Source: Gammaproteobacteria bacterium
GTDB taxonomy: Bacteria; Pseudomonadota; Gammaproteobacteria; Burkholderiales; Rhodocyclaceae
Direction: 5' to 3'
Assembly (NCBI GenBank): GCA_029289235.1
Contig: JARFTZ010000043.1
Coordinates: forward strand, 1 to 49,308
DNA length: 49,308 bases
Part shown: positions 48,635-49,308 of the stretch, in pieces
Numbering within the stretch: the first letter of the stretch is position 1
Layout: every line of letters begins with the position of its first letter
Translations under genes and position numbers: made by a program
Notes under the pieces: model-generated
The model's input: only the letters and a program-made list of their open reading frames with translations
Told to the model about the DNA's origin: nothing
Database searches by the model: none

Positions 48635-49308
48635 TTATTTTTCGCTGTCCACCAGCCCTTTGACGAACCACTTTTGCATCAGCAGCACCACCAGCGCCGG
48701 CGGCAGCAAGGCCAGCAGCGTGGTCGCCATGACCAGGTTCCAGTCGGTGGTGGCGTCGCCCGTGCCGATGAGCTTGGCGATGCCGACGACGATGGTGTCG
48801 AGGTTCTGGTCGGTGACGATGAGCAGCGGCCACAGGTCCTGGTTCCAGCCATAGACGAACATGATCACGAACAGCGCCGCCAGCTGGGTGCGGGTGAGCG
48901 GCAGCACCACGTCCCAGAAAAAGCGCAGCGGGCCGGCGCCGTCCATCTTGGCGGCCTCGACCAGCTCGTCGGGCAGGGTGAGAAAGAACTGGCGCAGCAG
49001 CAGCGTGGCGCCGGCCGAGGCGATGAGCGGCAGCGTCAGGCCGGCAAAGGTGTTGAGCAGCCCGAGGTCGGTGACCACTTCGTAAGTGGGCAAGATGCGC
49101 ACCTCGACCGGCAGCATGAGGGTGATGAAGATCAGCCAAAAGCAGAACATGCGCCCGGGGAAGCGGAAAAACACCACCGCGTAGGCCGAGATGATGGAGA
49201 CCGAAATCTTGCCCACGGCGATCACCAGCGCCATGATCAAGCTGTTAAACAGCATGAGCCAGACCGGCGGCGACAAATGCCCGCCCTGCATCCCTTCGAT
49301 GATCACCG
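48635..49308 (-). CDS. ugpE: sn-Glycerol-3-phosphate ABC transporter permease UgpE (5' end outside window)
   Basis: Partial: the reading frame is open to the window edge, and about 223 residues of the C-terminal part are present against about 280 expected, so the first 55-60 residues lie beyond 49308. A GTG near 49306 is not taken as the true start. The MalG-type signature [23 protein letters not shown] (EAA loop) is intact, with helices [19 protein letters not shown] and [17 protein letters not shown]. It forms the channel with UgpA, presumably upstream. Confidence 0.92.
   Translation of the reverse strand, partial: VIIEGMQGGHLSPPVWLMLFNSLIMALVIAVGKISVSIISAYAVVFFRFPGRMFCFWLIFITLMLPVEVRILPTYEVVTDLGLLNTFAGLTLPLIASAGATLLLRQFFLTLPDELVEAAKMDGAGPLRFFWDVVLPLTRTQLAALFVIMFVYGWNQDLWPLLIVTDQNLDTIVVGIAKLIGTGDATTDWNLVMATTLLALLPPALVVLLMQKWFVKGLVDSEK

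Overview
The window is the replication-origin region of a Gram-negative chromosome plus about 43 kb of flanking housekeeping and transport genes. The core order gyrB-dnaN-dnaA (minus strand), AT-rich gap with DnaA boxes, then rpmH-rnpA-yidD-yidC-mnmE (plus strand) is a classic proteobacterial oriC. Protein character (long Gram-negative GyrB, YidC with a large periplasmic domain, UbiB/UbiX/UbiUVT ubiquinone genes, general porin, TRAP and Bug-type tripartite carboxylate transporters) points to a betaproteobacterium. Rhodocyclales (Dechloromonas/Propionivibrio/Azonexus-like) is my best guess, from family resemblance only.

Layout. 1-366: gene-free 3' flank of gyrB with a terminator and an unusual palindrome/repeat cluster. 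367-5619: gyrB, dnaN, dnaA. 5620-6449: oriC. 6450-10236: ribosome/membrane-biogenesis/tRNA-modification cluster. 10394-11161: TauE-type exporter. 14176 down to 11171: tightly overlapping minus-strand operon rapZ, NusG-II anchored protein, Gx transporter, ubiX, Lon-N domain protein. 14261-18937: M20 amidohydrolase, degenerate receiver-GGDEF protein, enoyl-CoA hydratase, EamA exporter, YajD nuclease. 25289 down to 18953: argS, SPOR protein, dsbA, SDR, then ubiU-ubiV-ubiT under what looks like an FNR-type promoter. 25384-27123: DUF554 protein and a CaCA antiporter. 28945-27180 and 29941: TRAP transporter dctPQM, divergent from the branched-chain amino-acid ABC transporter livKHMGF (30209-35066). 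Then a porin, a YitT-family protein, ubiB, rep helicase and gltS. 42146-47563: LysR regulator divergent from an FAD oxidoreductase and a tctCBA transporter. 47597-end: ugpC and a truncated ugpE.

How the genes fit together. The left part replicates and expresses the chromosome. Much of the rest concerns uptake of organic acids and amino acids (TRAP, LIV, GltS, Tct, Ugp, porin) and respiratory quinone supply: ubiX, ubiUVT and ubiB lie in three separate loci within about 27 kb. The O2-independent hydroxylation genes ubiUVT with a predicted FNR site imply a facultative anaerobe. No tRNA, rRNA, CRISPR array, prophage or intact insertion sequence was seen.

Most interesting leads: the FNR class II promoter architecture before ubiU; an EetA/EetB-like pair (NusG-II plus Gx transporter) inside the rapZ-ubiX operon; the doubly degenerate receiver-GGDEF protein; the LysR/FAD-oxidoreductase/Tct locus of unknown substrate; an operator-like palindrome at the dctP start site; and a porin whose terminal Phe is displaced by seven extra residues.
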